64,000 nucleotides of DNA from Romanomermis culicivorax (taxonomy: Eukaryota > Nematoda > Enoplea > Mermithida > Mermithidae), in assembly GCA_963922205.1 (NCBI GenBank), contig CAWUHX010000533.1, positions 1 through 64,000 of the forward strand, given 5' to 3'. The position numbers and the translations under genes are program-made. Each line of letters begins with the position of its first letter. The stretch's first letter is position 1. Below, in pieces: positions 11,851-23,570 of the stretch. Under the pieces are notes generated by a model. The model did not search any database. It saw only the letters and a program-made list of their open reading frames with translations, and was not told where the DNA came from.

Positions 11851-13412
11851 GTTCATGTATTTAGAATTTCTGAATTATGCATAGCGGAGCGAATAAGTCC
11901 AAATTTCAAAAGTTGCATCGAATGGGAATTGCATCGGTTAAAATGCTTTGATTTTGATCGAATGTTCAGTGTTTCCTGGACAAAAACTATGGCCAAAATT
12001 CGTGCATATTGTTCCGGCCTGCTTCGTTTAAAAAATTTGCACAAGGTCTTGTCTTTCATGCTCATGAAAAAATGGGGTTCTCGCCTGATCCATTTATACT
12101 GGGGAATTTTGAGAAAAATTTCCTTATTTTTCTTCCTTAGTTTACAAAAACTGACATGTTTAGAAATCGATTCGAATTTTATCAGAATATTCGGCTGGAA
12201 ATGTACATTGAGTTTTGTGGAAAATGCTCGCAATTTGAAGCAACTTAGTGCAGCTCGGCGGAAAGGGAAAAGTCGAGAATCAAGCGCGAGACAGGATAAT
12301 TCAAGTTATTATTGGCCATTCCGCCTTGACCAAATTAAAGATTTATCAAAGTTTTTGGATTGATTTATCATCATGTCAACATTTGACTCATTTTGCACTG
12401 AGATTATTTAGAACAATGGACAGTGCAGATTTTGAACAATTGTATGCATTGTTGGATGTTAATTTGAATTTAGAAAGTTTATACATTGCTACAGTATCAC
12501 ACAGTAATCTTCAGCTAATCGAAAAATTGATGAGGTTGCCAAAATGGAAAAGTTTGTCTTTGTGCATTCGTCACACCCAGGTCGATGAACATTCCGATTT
12601 ATTTTATCATAGGATTATAAAAGATTTATATTTCCCTTCTTTGCAAAATATTAAGGTTGACTGTGAAGACTCCGAAGGTCATACAAAATTCCCTGCTTTT
12701 CTACTATCCCATAGTCCCCTATTGAAAGGATTTTCTTTGAAAGTTTACGCCACACATTTGGCATTTAATTGCACACTTTTCGACAAATTTCCCCTTTACG
12801 ATCGAATTGAAATTTTCAAATTAGACTATTCGCCAGCGCCAGATGATGTATAGTCATTTATTTACAACAAAATATCAAAAATGGTTAATTTAAAGTACTT
12901 TTGGATAAATAACAACGGGATGTACTCCGATGATATTGAAAAGATCAGCGAATTAAGGAATTTGAAATTGTAAGTTCCAGTTCTGCTAATTATATTGATA
13001 TCGGCTAAATTAATAAGTATAGCTACTTGAAACTGAAAAACGACTATTTGCCGAACAGTAAGAAAAGTAACATAAACTACGGTGTATTGCCCGTCATTCA
13101 CCTGTCATGTGGATCATTACCACAATTTGCATGTTTTTAACTGCTAAAAAACCTGCATCTTGCTATTTTTTAATCCGTGTAACGTGTGTCGCACCGGGTG
13201 ATAGCATGCAGTACCACCAACTGCACAGCCCTGCATCGCCTGAGCGAGTGCAGCAGTGCCCATCACAAATATCTGAGTGTGGGGCCCTGACTTGAGCATG
13301 AAACATCAAGTCTACGGGTTCAGAGGAAAACGCAAGATGGCAGCATGTGGGCCTCATGACATCACGTAATGGGTGCCATCGTAACCATCGCCAAACACTG
13401 TTCGAAAAAACA

Positions 13413-13483
13413 TGCTCGACCGGGATTCGAACCCGGGTCTCTGTGACTATAGTGCAGCATTCTTCCAATTGAACTACCGAGCC
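13413..13483 (-). repeat. tRNA-like head, unit 1
   Basis: Seventy-one nucleotides on the minus strand that fold as a tRNA: acceptor GGCTCGG with TCGAGCA (first pair mismatched), a D arm built on GTTC/GAAT, and a T arm CCGGG-TTCGAAT-CCCGG. The anticodon stem has two mismatches at the loop end, and the loop CTATAGT would read ATA. A and B boxes (TAGTTCAATTGG and GGTTCGAATCC) are intact. The weak anticodon arm and the SINE-like context argue against a functional tRNA. Confidence 0.6.
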
Positions 13484-13683
13484 AGTGTTGCAATTGCTAT
13501 GAAGGGGTGATGTACAGCCATGGGACATGTAGCATTCCCCCCCTTGAAAGAAGGACGGCCTCATCCGTTGAAGATGCAGGTTCTGCGGCGGACCAATGTG
13601 GGACCAATCCAAGCCTCGCCATGACACATAATGGGTAAAAGCGTTGCCATCATAACCATCACCAAACACTGTTCGAAAAATAA

Positions 13684-13755
13684 TGCTCGACCGGGATTCG
13701 AACCCGGGGCCTCTGTGACTATAGTGCAGTGTTCTTCCGATTGAACTACCGAGCC
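13684..13755 (-). repeat. tRNA-like head, unit 2
   Basis: Second tRNA-like head about 270 bp from the first, 72 nt, with the same acceptor, T arm and A/B boxes and one extra base before the T arm. The tandem arrangement with an identical body between the heads makes the insertion a dimer. Confidence 0.6.
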
Positions 13756-14239
13756 AGTATTGCAATTGCTACGAAGGGGTGATGTACCGCTGTGCGACAC
13801 ATGACATCTGAATCGTTCATTGAAGGTGGTTAGCTGTCTAAAAATGTTTATTTTATTGAGTTTTGGACCTCATTGCTGAAAAATATTTCGCCCTTGATAT
13901 CTTAACAAACATTAGAAAAAGATTTCTTTATAAAACTGTCTTTTCAAAATCGATTTTGATGTCTTTTTCTGAGTACGTAATAGATGGGCTATGATGCTGA
14001 ACTGTTTTCCAATTCTAAAACTTTCTTTCAGTCTGAATTGGTCAACAAATGATGCTGCAGCTTTGAAAACGATGCGGTCCATCTCTTCATTGGAAGCATA
14101 CCTGGACAATGGGTTGAACTGGATGCAACTTGGTACCATATGAAGCGACCTCGGTACCAGATGACTTGATTCTCAGCACCAGATCATGTTTTGTGTGTGT
14201 GAACCGATTTTAACCGAGAAAATGCAATCGAGAATCCAA

Positions 14240-15020
14240 AGGTTAACCAAGCAAACAGGGAATCAGTCAATCAACCATAAAATCAACTAACCAAACAATC
14301 AGTCCGGGAATCAGTGAACCAATTAGTCGGGGAATCAATGAACCAGTCAACCAGGAAATCAACCAACCAACCAGGGGATTAGCCAACTAACCAGAGAATC
14401 AATGAATCAACCAACTAAGCAATCAATGCACCAATCGACTAGCTAATTGGAGAATCAACCAACCAACCAACCTGTCAATCAATGCACCAACCAATCAAGC
14501 AATAAGGGGATCAATGAACCAACCAATCAGGAAATCAACCAACTAACCAGGGAATCAGCCAACTAACCAGAGAATCAACGAATCAACCGACTAACCGACT
14601 GAAACATCAATCAATCAACCAGGAAATCAATGAACCAACCGACCAGAGAATCAATAGACCAGGGAATCAATGAACCAACTAATTAGCCAATCATGGAATC
14701 AATCAACTAACCACTAATCTGGGAATAAACCAAAATCCAACTCTGGGGGGATCAACCAACCAACAAGGAAATCAATGTAAGTTGTTTGTTTGTTGGTTGG
14801 ATGATTAGACGTGAATAAAGGTAATAATAGTAATTATAATTTGCTGGTAATTTCTTAACTGGCTGTTTAGTTGAATCAGCCAATTTAACAGCCAGTTAGG
14901 AAATTACCAACCCAATCACAGTGTCAATGAATCAGCTAATCAGGAAACTAATCTCCACTAACTAACTGATTAACTTAAGAATCAAGCAATCAGCCAAAAA
15001 ACAAATCAATCAAACATCCA
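14240..15020 (+). repeat. CAAC-type degenerate minisatellite
   Basis: About 780 bp made of variations on AATCAACCAACCAACCAGG and ATCAATGAACCAACC, with units of roughly 12-24 bp in shifting order. One short stretch near 14780-14900 is partly inverted (TTGTTGGTTGG; CCAGTTAGGAAATTACC against GGTAATTTCTTAACTGG). It lies directly after the truncated exon 2 of the F-box-like copy. No coding potential. Confidence 0.85.
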
Positions 15021-15119
15021 GGAAAGGAAACCAATAAATTAAAGAAGGATCACCGACCACCAATGAAATCCAGCGAAGCATTTAGGCATGACTTAGTGGC
15101 GATGAGGTCCGACCAGTTG

Positions 15120-15350
15120 ATGGGGTTAACGCCAAATTTTTGGGATGGCGGTCCAAAAATTTCCTAAAATTTTAGGGGTTCCTAAAAATCCTGAAAAAGT
15201 CGAAAATTTTCCCAAAAATCCTGAAAAAGTCGAAAATTTTCCCAAAAAAGATCAAAAAGCTACTTTTTCGCCAATTTTTCCGTGTTAGGGGGGGAACTTA
15301 TGGGTATAGAGTTCGACCAAGTTGGGGCCCCCTAATTACAGGTATTTGTT
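15120..15350. repeat. dispersed repeat, AAAGTCGAAAATTTTCCC type
   Basis: Contains a perfect internal duplication (CCTGAAAAAGTCGAAAATTT twice, about 15190-15248), then a G run and GACCAAGTTGGGGCC. Related text occurs near 6.2, 7.1 and 21.95-22.3 kb, so this is one member of a dispersed family. Confidence 0.6.
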
Positions 15351-15359
15351 TAAGCAGGC

Positions 15360-17490
15360 GATTATTTATATTTTTATGTGATGATTCAGTGTTTGCTCAC
15401 GTGGTTGGATCATCACTTCGCTCATTGAGCAGTATATTTTTTGGATTGAAATTTTCAATTGGTGAACCATTGATTTCGATCCTCATGAATTCGTCAGGGT
15501 GCGCAAGGCTTGATCCCAAGCTAGTTATTATCTTGTTTATAATTCAAAAATAGGTGCAGCTCTGGCATTTTATTTGTACTATTCAAAAATAGGTAGCCGT
15601 TTTGCACATGTACAAAGGTTGGCCAAAAATTTTTTGTAGGTGCACGAACCTTCTTCTGGATCATGGTTTTTTCCGCACGCTTTCATCCGAGCCTTGCGGA
15701 AATGATTCACAAATTTTTCTGCACACAAATTTTAAAAATGCGTAAAATTGTCCAGCTCAAAAATATTATTTTACATTGATTCAGCAAAATTAATAGTAAC
15801 AGCTGTCATTTCTGTGATTAGAGCTGAAGATTTATAGATTTCAATTGATTTTGAAACTGATTCAATTTCTAGATTTCGATGTTCTAGAACGTTGGGAAAT
15901 GAATCTTTTCAACCCTTATCCCTAAAATAAAATCTTTACGTTTTCAGTCGAAAATCATGTATTCATCATTTCCCAATGAGAAAATTTGTGTTCACAAAGT
16001 TCAGAAAACTTCAAGCGAGAGAAGGAATTCATGAATATTAACAATCAATCTCAGTTTCCATCGAAATCCGAAACGAATAACCAAAGGTTACCGATTGATA
16101 AATGAGTTGGGGAACTTCATTTATGAAAACCCTGCACGTTCAACTTTTGTGGTACATAACACCGGAGAATTTTTGAACACACGAGTTATTGAAATGTTGG
16201 AAAATGTATTCTAGGGATAATTTGTGATACTCTCAGTTCAGATTTTCCCTGGAAAAAAGATGGTATCAAATAAATGTATGGAGAAATGTGGGAAAAATCA
16301 ACAATTTCATATTAATCATGAAAATTATGTTCTCACAATAAAGTGACGAGTTTTACTCATTCTAGCAGAGACATCGCAGATTCATGGAAACAATCAAGGA
16401 TGACTGAGAAATGAAACTTGACTTCTTTTTGGCTGTGCTTCAACTTAGTCGCAGTGAATACTATACATTATTGTCATTGCGGGCGCGGAGCATCGAAAAA
16501 ATTTCAGATTCTAAATTCTTCTAAATTGTACCAAAATGTACTTTTTTATCAATGCTAGCAGTAGAAACGCCCAAAAAATGTATATTCTGTGCGAAAAATG
16601 CCAAAAAAAAAAATTTCCGCACAGCCCAAAAAAGTCCGCAGTGTGCGGAAAACACCCCGTTCCAGATAGCACTTGAGTTCATCATATTATATAGCATATA
16701 AGTACGCAGTATTGAAGAATGCAGATTCATTACCTAGATCAGGCGTGGCTTTTAGCATGTCTACCTTCACTTGTCACTTTATCTATATAACAGTTTTCGG
16801 TTTTTGGTTTTGAAACAGTGACAGTTTCGACTCTTGAATTTTGGCGAAACGTGTTTTAATATCTCTAAAAAGCCCTTTTATTCTACAATCGAAATAGACT
16901 ATTGATGCAAACAAATAAAACACGCATTTTTTGGAATTAAAACTTGTGAACTTTTGTGGTCAATGTCTCAGGTTTTCAAAAAACTATCTTCCAAGTTCAT
17001 TTGATTGAAATTATTTGTATTTTTTGCTGTTTTGACCTTAATTTTTATTTTTTCTGCTGCTTTATGCTCTGCTAAATATTTCGTGTTAGTCGGTGGATGG
17101 CTTGCCAAGTACCTTTTCAAGCCGCTGCGCCCAAAGCCGTGCCTTTTTTGTCCACCTCGGCCAACTTCTTTCGTGCAATAGTTGCATATTGACCTAAGTT
17201 TTGTTGATCATCAAAATAGTAAAAAAAGTTCTGTATAACAGCAGAATTTCTTGAATTTGTCATCCTGCAGAATTTAGTATTAAACTAAATTAAGAGATCT
17301 GTGAAAATCAAAATAGAAAATAGTGAAATATAGTAAACATATTCAAAATAGTAAACTTTTCTATTGCATTATTAAAATTTTTTTAAAGAGATGCATTTAG
17401 AGAGATGAGAAATTGAGAAAAAATTTTAAAGAGATGCTATTGACTATGGTTACAATTTGAAGGTTTATGATTAATTTTTACACATAATAG
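15360..17490. other. no gene recognised
   Basis: About 2.1 kb of AT-rich sequence. I saw no exon with convincing splice sites, no transposase or RT motif and no clear repeat. Confidence 0.4.
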
Positions 17491-17666
17491 GGAGCAGGCG
17501 ACTGGTCGAAGACCCTAATGTGGACATGAGCGATGACGATGAACCTCCATTAGAAAACAGCAATATGGACAATGACAGCGCTTTCGAGAAGGACGACAAT
17601 ATTGAGGACGATAGTGGTATTGATAAGGATTTAAACGACAATGGCGGCAATGGCGTATGCTTCCAG
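17491..17666 (+). CDS. acidic candidate internal exon
   Basis: An open segment bounded by an ATAATAG acceptor and a CAG|GTTAGT donor, with codons starting at 17493. It encodes an Asp/Glu/Asn-rich peptide (RRLVEDPNVD, DMSDDDEPPLENS, DDNIEDDSGID) ending VCFQ in phase 0. The composition is much less AT-rich than the surroundings, which favours real coding. A TTTTCAG acceptor at 18512 could continue in phase 0 to a stop after about 18 codons, or in another frame into FFGNNVLNVW. The family is not recognised; the acidic region is probably disordered. It could also be an isolated relic. Confidence 0.4.
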
Positions 17667-18564
17667 GTTAGTATGAGGCGGGCCGGGCGGACCCAGACTT
17701 GGTGATCAAGCGGGTGGCTTCCCGTTTGGGTTCAAATGTTCTGTAGGTGTAGGCAGTTAGATCTCCGCTAGTAAGTTTGTTGTTGTTGCATGTTAAAGTC
17801 TATTTCTTGCATGTTTATGTCTAGTTTATGTTTACCTTATTTTTGAATATGTTGTATTATTTTATCAATCATGATCTCATTACCAATCTGTGATGCTGTG
17901 ATTTACTGTGATTTATAAGTTGTGCATTGATTATTCAGTTTTTTAACTTTCATTTTTGCACAGTTTCTATTGCATGCTCACTTGAATGTGGATATGCAGA
18001 GCCTCAGGGTCCACGTCCCCATGGCCAGGCACTGCAATTGATGACCTCGTCACAGGGTTATCCATAGCAGTGGCAGATGGGGGCAATCTACTTTATTTGC
18101 ATTTTATCTTTTTATCATTTATCCTTTTATTTTATTATATACTTTCTTGGCAAACATTTACTCTCATTCAATGCATACTGTATCAGTACATTTGCACTAC
18201 ACAGTCCACTATGAACATACATAAGTTTTTACAGTATACCTAGTAGGCGAGAAAACTAGACATTGGAGTCGCAGGAGTGACATACAGATGTTGTATGCAC
18301 ACGTATACATGTCGTACGTGGTGAACAGGTAAACGTGGTTATAGGTACTAGATAAATGTGGTTAATTTATTGTGACATTTATCATGACACTGATTTTTTA
18401 CTTCATTTACTCCAGTGCGATGATAAAATTTACTATGGAAAGCGTAAAATAAACAAAAACTCGAAGTTATAAACCAGCAATTAAACCAAACCTAAATTTT
18501 TTTCGTTTTCAGTGTTTTTCGGCAACAACGTGCTCAACGTCTGGCTGGTCAAGCGTGAAGATCC

Positions 18565-19745
18565 ATTGAAAAAGATTGTGTGGCTTGACGAAGCAAAGCC
18601 AATATCCTAAGCTGAAACAGTAATAGAACTAATGTAAAATGGAAGAGTGTGGCGAATTTGTATTAATGAAAAATTTAAATTTCTCAAAGTATGCCAAAAA
18701 GTTCTGTTTTTGGGGCTCTTTTTCCATGATCTAAAGACTTTTCCAATTTTCCATTGAAAAAGATGGTGCAGCTCGACAAAGCAAAGCTAAAAGCGAAAGC
18801 TGAAAAATTAATAGGAGAAATTTAAAATGGAAGAGGCGAATTTGTATAAATGAAAAATTTAAATTTCTCATAGGTAGGCCAAAAAATTTGGTTTTTCGGA
18901 CCCTTTTTGCATGATCTAAAGACTTTTCCAATTTTCTGTCCAATATTCTTACAGGAGAAAATCCCCCATTCTTTCTGAACGCCTAGCCAAAAAATCTCAA
19001 ACATCTCCAAGGAAGATGTGATTTTTTTTTGCTCTATGCTCATTTTTCCTTTGGAAATAGGTCTACTAATCATATATTCTATAGAAGATGAACAGTCCTG
19101 TGTGTCAATCATAGTCGCGAGTAGGTAGTAGTCAGTTTTTCTAGTGAATTTCGAGAAATTCGCCCAAATAATGAAAGTGGAAGGCAAGGAAGGCAGAAAA
19201 GGAAAAAAAATTAGAGGAAAAGAAAAACATAATAAGAAGGCAGGAAAGGAAAAAAACAATTAAAAGTGCGTTGCATCTTTTGAAATATCAAAAATAAAGA
19301 CACTTTAAATTGGTTGAATAGTTGACAATAATAGGAATGAGTTGACAATAGGTATAATTCCACAATAGGTATACAGTCATCAAAAATTAAATCGAAAGCT
19401 TAAAAATTTATAGAAGAAATTTAAAATGGAAGAGGCGACTTTGTATAAATGAAAAATTTAAATTTCTCATAAGTAGGCAGAAAAGTTTGGTTTTTCGGAC
19501 CTTTTTTCCATGATCTAAAGACTTTTTCTGAGCATTTTCTGTGCAATATTCTTACAGGAGAAAATCCCCTAGTTCTGAGAAATTCCCCCATTCTTTCTGA
19601 ATACCTAGCCAAAAAATCTCGAACCACTCCAAGGATGATGTGCATTTTTTTGGACATATGCTCATTTTTCCTTTGGAAATAGGTCCAATAATCATTGATT
19701 CTATAGGAGGTGAACAGTCACTGCGTCAATCATTGTTGCAATAAA
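18565..19745. repeat. three diverged tandem copies of a noncoding unit
   Basis: Unit landmarks are AAAATGGAAGAG, TTTGTATAAATGAAAAATTT, CATGATCTAAAGACTTTT and, in the second and third copies, TTCTTACAGGAGAAAATCCC with CTAGCCAAAAAATCTC. Copies begin near 18620, 18810 and 19410; the first is shorter. A small fourth remnant may sit at 19810-19870. Open minus-strand frames across it follow the repeat and show no motif, so I do not call them genes. Confidence 0.6.
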
Positions 19746-20050
19746 TAATATAGTAAAAAATAAAAAAAAATGTTGCAAGTAAAAAATAAAAAAGTAAATA
19801 ATATAGCTGAAAAATAAGCTGAAAAATAATAGAAGAAACTTAAAATGGTTAAAAGTCAATAAAAATAAATCCAAAGCTCAAAAGAAAAGAAATGAATTGA
19901 CAAGTACAAAAAGTAGAAAACAGTGCTTCCTTCTGCTATCACTTAGTTGTGATACCCAGCCATAGGAATGTGGGCCCAGAAGCCCATGCATGGCCAAACT
20001 GAAAAAAAATAAAATCCAGCAAATTCTTATTTTTAGACTACACTCATGTA

Positions 20051-21294
20051 CTAATAAAAAGTGTTCCCACCTTTGTTGTTTATAATTGCTGGTATCACCT
20101 TATATAGATGGTCGATGTACCAAACGCGTTTTTCAATGTCTACAGTTTGTCAATATTGTTGACATCCGGCAACCAATTCATTCAAATTTGTGGGTTTTAT
20201 TTTAGTCCTATGATATTCAAAAAATGTAGAATAATTTAAAAACAATTATAATTAATACTTACATAATATGTATGTACCGAATGTACAGCTTCATTTCAGC
20301 CCAAAGATTCTCAATTGGATTGATGTTGGGCTTTCCGCCTGAGTTTTCCACCAATAGATTGACTGGCTTTGGTAGTATTTTTTAGCCACTAATAATGCAT
20401 GCTTCAGATCTGTATTGGAAATTTTTCTGCTCATTTTATTTTATTTAGCTACAATTTGGGTTCACCATTGTCCTGCAGAAACTTGTAATCGTCATTGTAA
20501 TGATATTTTGCAAAGGGTAATAAACCCTTCTCCAAAACCATGTTGGTAAAAATTCGGCATCCATTATACCCCTAAATATAATAAGGTTGGTGCCCCCCTT
20601 CTTCGATATCCCCTCCCCAAGCTAACATGGACTGAGGATGCTTAAACTTACCATTGACCTTGGACTTGAAAGAAAATTTAACTCAAAACATCAATAAAAA
20701 AAATCTTTTCATAAAGTGAAATATCTTACTGGAAACCCTGCTTGAGGATATCATTTTTTTCAGCCAGGTTTCCAACTGTATTTTAGATTCATACGAAAAT
20801 ATTTCATGATGAAAAGTGTACCCATTCTCAACTTCCCTCATTATTTTTCCCCCCACTCCAAACCTATTGTAATGTTTTTCGGACGAATGTGTTGGCAGTA
20901 TGTGGCATTGCCGTACAACCAACCTCAAAATAAAATGAAATAAAAACGAAAAAATACCTAAAAAATATCATATAAAAATGATCTAAGTAAAAAATATCAT
21001 GTAAAAATAACCTAAGCCTCAAGGACATCGTTAGGCCACAATCTTCCAAAACTTTTGTGGGCTCTTTGGTTGTTGTTTAAGGTTTTCATCCAACATTTCT
21101 TGTATAATCGCCAGATCAAATTTGTTGATGGTCGATGGACGTCCTGAATTTGAAAAGTAAGCCACCAAACCCATTTTATTGTATAAGTTCATAATACGCC
21201 AAATGGTAGATTGGTTGATTCGGTAGTGGCGAGCTTTTAAACTTTTCCAAATTTGGTAGGGACGCCAACCAATGTGCTTTATTTCTTTGACAAT
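20051..21294 (-). pseudogene. Tc1/mariner-like transposase (broken)
   Basis: Read leftwards: a helix-turn-helix region (KEIKHIGWRPYQIWKSL, STIWRIMNLYNKMG, SGRPSTINKFDL), then EIFSYESKIQLE where Tc1 proteins have FSDES, WGGDIEEGG, LQDNGEPK (second catalytic Asp), NPIENLWAEMK (third catalytic Glu) and a C-terminal HLYKVIPAIINNKGG ending at a stop at 20051-20053. The first catalytic Asp is Tyr here. A short intron with GTAAGT and ATCATAG fits at 20208-20262 (55 bp). Stops (for example in YYI*GYNG near 20575), frame changes near 20400 and an insertion or intron at about 20935-21050 break it. Cut-and-paste transposase by family; inactive here. Confidence 0.8.
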
Positions 21295-21430
21295 TCATAG
21301 ATGCAAATAATTGCTTGTACGTGGGGCAATATTGAAAAAGAAATGAACTTATGAAAAGAAAATTATCACAATGTGAATATTTTTATTGGTAGCATGTTGA
21401 TCAAGGAATCAACAGAAGAGGAGCAGAAAA

Positions 21431-21577
21431 AGGAGACAAGATGACTATAAAAATGTGAAATAAATGCACCCTCCTCATCTGTTGATTGATTTGTAGGAAA
21501 CAGATGAGGTTGATTTGTTAGAATCAACAGATGAGGAGTGTGCATGGTTTCACATTTTTATGGTCATCTGACCTCCT
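21431..21577. repeat. short perfect-looking inverted repeat (hairpin)
   Basis: Arms of about 57 bp: AGGAGACAAGATGACTATAA to CTCATCTGTTGATT (21431-21487) and its near reverse complement at 21522-21577 (AATCAACAGATGAGG to GTCATCTGACCTCCT). The 34-bp loop is itself partly palindromic (TTGATTTG). This fits a miniature foldback element or a transposon end that has been dimerised; it lies just outside the Tc1 N-terminus. Confidence 0.65.
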
Positions 21578-21939
21578 AGCAGCACACAGAGGGGTCAAGA
21601 AACTTAATAGGCAAAACGTGAAAAAATAGCATATTGTAGCTATACATTTTTTCCCTGTACAAACTACATATACAAAATTGAAGTGTGGACCAGCTATTCC
21701 GAGCTTCCATGCAAACTTATGTCCAACTGAGCGTTTCCCCCATTAGATCGATTACAGAAATTAATTTATGATTTTTTCTGGTCTAATTTTTGGTTTTCTC
21801 ATTTATATTACAGTGCCAGACCAGTTTGTCTTTTTCCCTGTACAAGCTTAAATTGTGGAACAGCTGTTCCGAGCTTCCATACGAACTTACAGTGTGGTCC
21901 AACTAAGCCCTTAGCCCGTAGGACCGAATTAAGTACAGG

Positions 21940-22340
21940 TATGCAATTCCCCCATACCCGTAAGAGGTTCAACCATGTTAAGGTCATGTAAACCCAAAAT
22001 TTTGGGGACATAGTTAAAAAAAGTCGAAAATTTTCCCCAAAAAGGCTAAGAAAAGGCACTTTTTTCCCAATTTTGTTGTTGCCCAAGTTGAGGAGGGTTC
22101 CCCGACCTCTCGCCCAGTGACAGGTATGCAACCCCCTCCCAAGCTCGAAAAATGTGGGAAGAAAATTAGGAAACAAGTTGCTTTATTCTGGCCTTTTTGC
22201 CAAAATTTTCGAAATTTTTTCGACTCTTTTGGGATTTCTCAACTCCTCACGTCCAAAAAAAATTGGGAATGTTGGGACCTACACACCAGAATTTTGGGTT
22301 TATCCTTCCCCCAACCGGTCGGTCAGGTATACTGGGCGCT
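21940..22340. repeat. dispersed repeat with two opposed halves
   Basis: Left half contains AAAGTCGAAAATTTTCCCC and ACAGGTATGCAACCCCC; right half carries related text in the other direction (CCAAAATTTTCGAAATTTTT, TTCCCCCAACC, GTCAGGTAT). Same family as 15120-15350. The short open frames across it are shadows of the repeat. Confidence 0.45.
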
Positions 22341-22344
22341 AATA

Positions 22345-23565
22345 CAATTTTGCATTTTCAGCCCTTAAATGACTGAAAATTGATGAAATTAGCCTTATCA
22401 GTCAAAATGTTTATGCCAATTGGCACAAAAAGTCAAAATTTAGTGTGCCATTCCAAATTATCCAAGTAAGCAGAACATTCCAAAAAATTTTTCACAAGGC
22501 TATTGACGGAATGAACAGGAAACAGAAGATTAGAACAATTTTAACAATCTTTGAAACACAATTCTTTGTTTGAAAATTCTGAATCAGTTAGTTAACAAAA
22601 TGAGGTGGAAGGATGGCCAGCACTCAGGTTCTCAAACAATTTTTGGCCACAGTATATTCTAGAAATGATTAAGAATTAATAAGGGTGGAAATTTATCGAT
22701 TTTCCCACAGCAGTGTTGTCAAGCCCAAATGGCTCCAATAAAAACGCCATGGTTTTTCCCTACTACGTTTATTTCGGGAAAAAAATTTGGAGAAAAGGGA
22801 AAAATATTCATCACTATTAGCCATATTGGGAAAAAGTTGTTATCTAACCTCCCCTAGATGTAGCATTTTAAACTTGAATGCACTTTAATCGGGTAAAATA
22901 GTTATTTTTGGCCGCTTCATGGCATTATATAAAAAACCAAATAAAATAGCACATGTTTTTATGTACCTCCACCACCATTAATCAAATTGTAATGCATTTC
23001 AGTGCTTTTATGCCCTAAATTCATTCAAATTTATTATTACTTTAGGAAAATTTTTTGGAAAAAACACGCTGCACACCAAAAGTCAAAATTCAGTAATTAA
23101 GCCAAAAACATGCTAGTTCAATTATAAATTACGCTAACTGGCTACACTCTTCAATCAATACCTATTTCAGTTTTCATTTATTTCAATCGCATCACGCTTT
23201 TTTTCTTGTTTTTTATACAGCGATTCTCCGTCAAGCACACAAAATTCAAACTGGCCAATTCATGGAAAAACCCCCAAAACCTCAAAAATAAAAATAAAAA
23301 ACCCCTGAAACAAAAAACCCCTTGAAAAATCTCAACACCCTAGAAAAATCCCTAGATTTGGGAAAAAACCCCTAACTTGACAACACTGGTTACAGTGTCC
23401 ATCAAAATGCACCTCATCAACCAAATCATTAGCTACGGTAACCAATTAAAATCTGCAGGAAAAAATTCGAGTGAACATAAATTTTACGCAGAAAACAGAA
23501 GTTTGTATATTATGCCTTGTGTTGACATTTTGAATGAATAGGTAAATGCAGAGCATAAAAATTAT
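22345..23565. other. no gene recognised
   Basis: AT-rich sequence without motif or exon support. A cluster of AAAAACCCC-like words lies at 23260-23370. Confidence 0.35.
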
Positions 23566-23570
23566 AGGGG

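Larger units (their letters stand above)
13172..13806 (-). mobile_element. dimeric tRNA-like (SINE-type) element in intron
   Basis: Insertion inside the intron of the F-box-like gene. The matching intron of copy 1 (about 1.6 kb) lacks it, joining the TGCTATTTTTT and CATTGAAGGTGG flanks directly. Read on the minus strand it starts GTCATGTGTCGCAC, contains two tRNA-like heads each followed by a body with TTCGAACAGTGTTTGGTGATG and a G run, and ends with about 200 bp not seen in the 57.6-kb copy. The extreme ends are inverted relatives (GTGTGTCGCAC and GTGCGACACAT). A short ATC-containing target duplication is possible but unclear. Confidence 0.65.
11855..14143 (+). pseudogene. F-box/LRR-like gene, copy 2 (truncated, broken)
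   Basis: Paralogue of the gene at 949-3325 on the opposite strand. Exon 1 enters inside the F-box tail (LCIAERISPNFKSC, WELHRLK) with no N-terminus, then carries the same LRR-like sequence (LTCLEIDSNF, LNLESLYIATVSH, LYFPSLQNIKV). It ends at a GTAAGT donor (last exon base 12969). Exon 2 starts at 14032 after CTTTCTTTCAG (LNWSTNDAAAL) and runs to a TGA at 14141, diverging from copy 1 after about 25 codons. Breaks: a frame change near 12260-12300 and a TAG at 12851-12853 where copy 1 has Gln. It keeps the frame around 12540 where copy 1 is shifted. The intron holds a 635-bp insertion (13172-13806). Confidence 0.6.

Noticed and set aside
13413-13483. Functional tRNA gene
   Set aside because: Two mismatches in the anticodon stem, an improbable ATA anticodon, a mismatched first acceptor pair and a repeated mobile context.
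13163-13800. Open frames of 200 and 79 codons on the minus strand near 13.5 kb
   Set aside because: They run through the tRNA-like heads and bodies of the dimeric element; the translated text is an RNA-gene-derived repeat.
14240-15020. CRISPR-like array
   Set aside because: Units are short, variable and contiguous with no constant repeat separated by unique spacers; it is a degenerate minisatellite.
18822-19657. Minus-strand ORFs of 145 and 78 codons with similar ends
   Set aside because: Both follow a tandem noncoding unit; no splice or family support.
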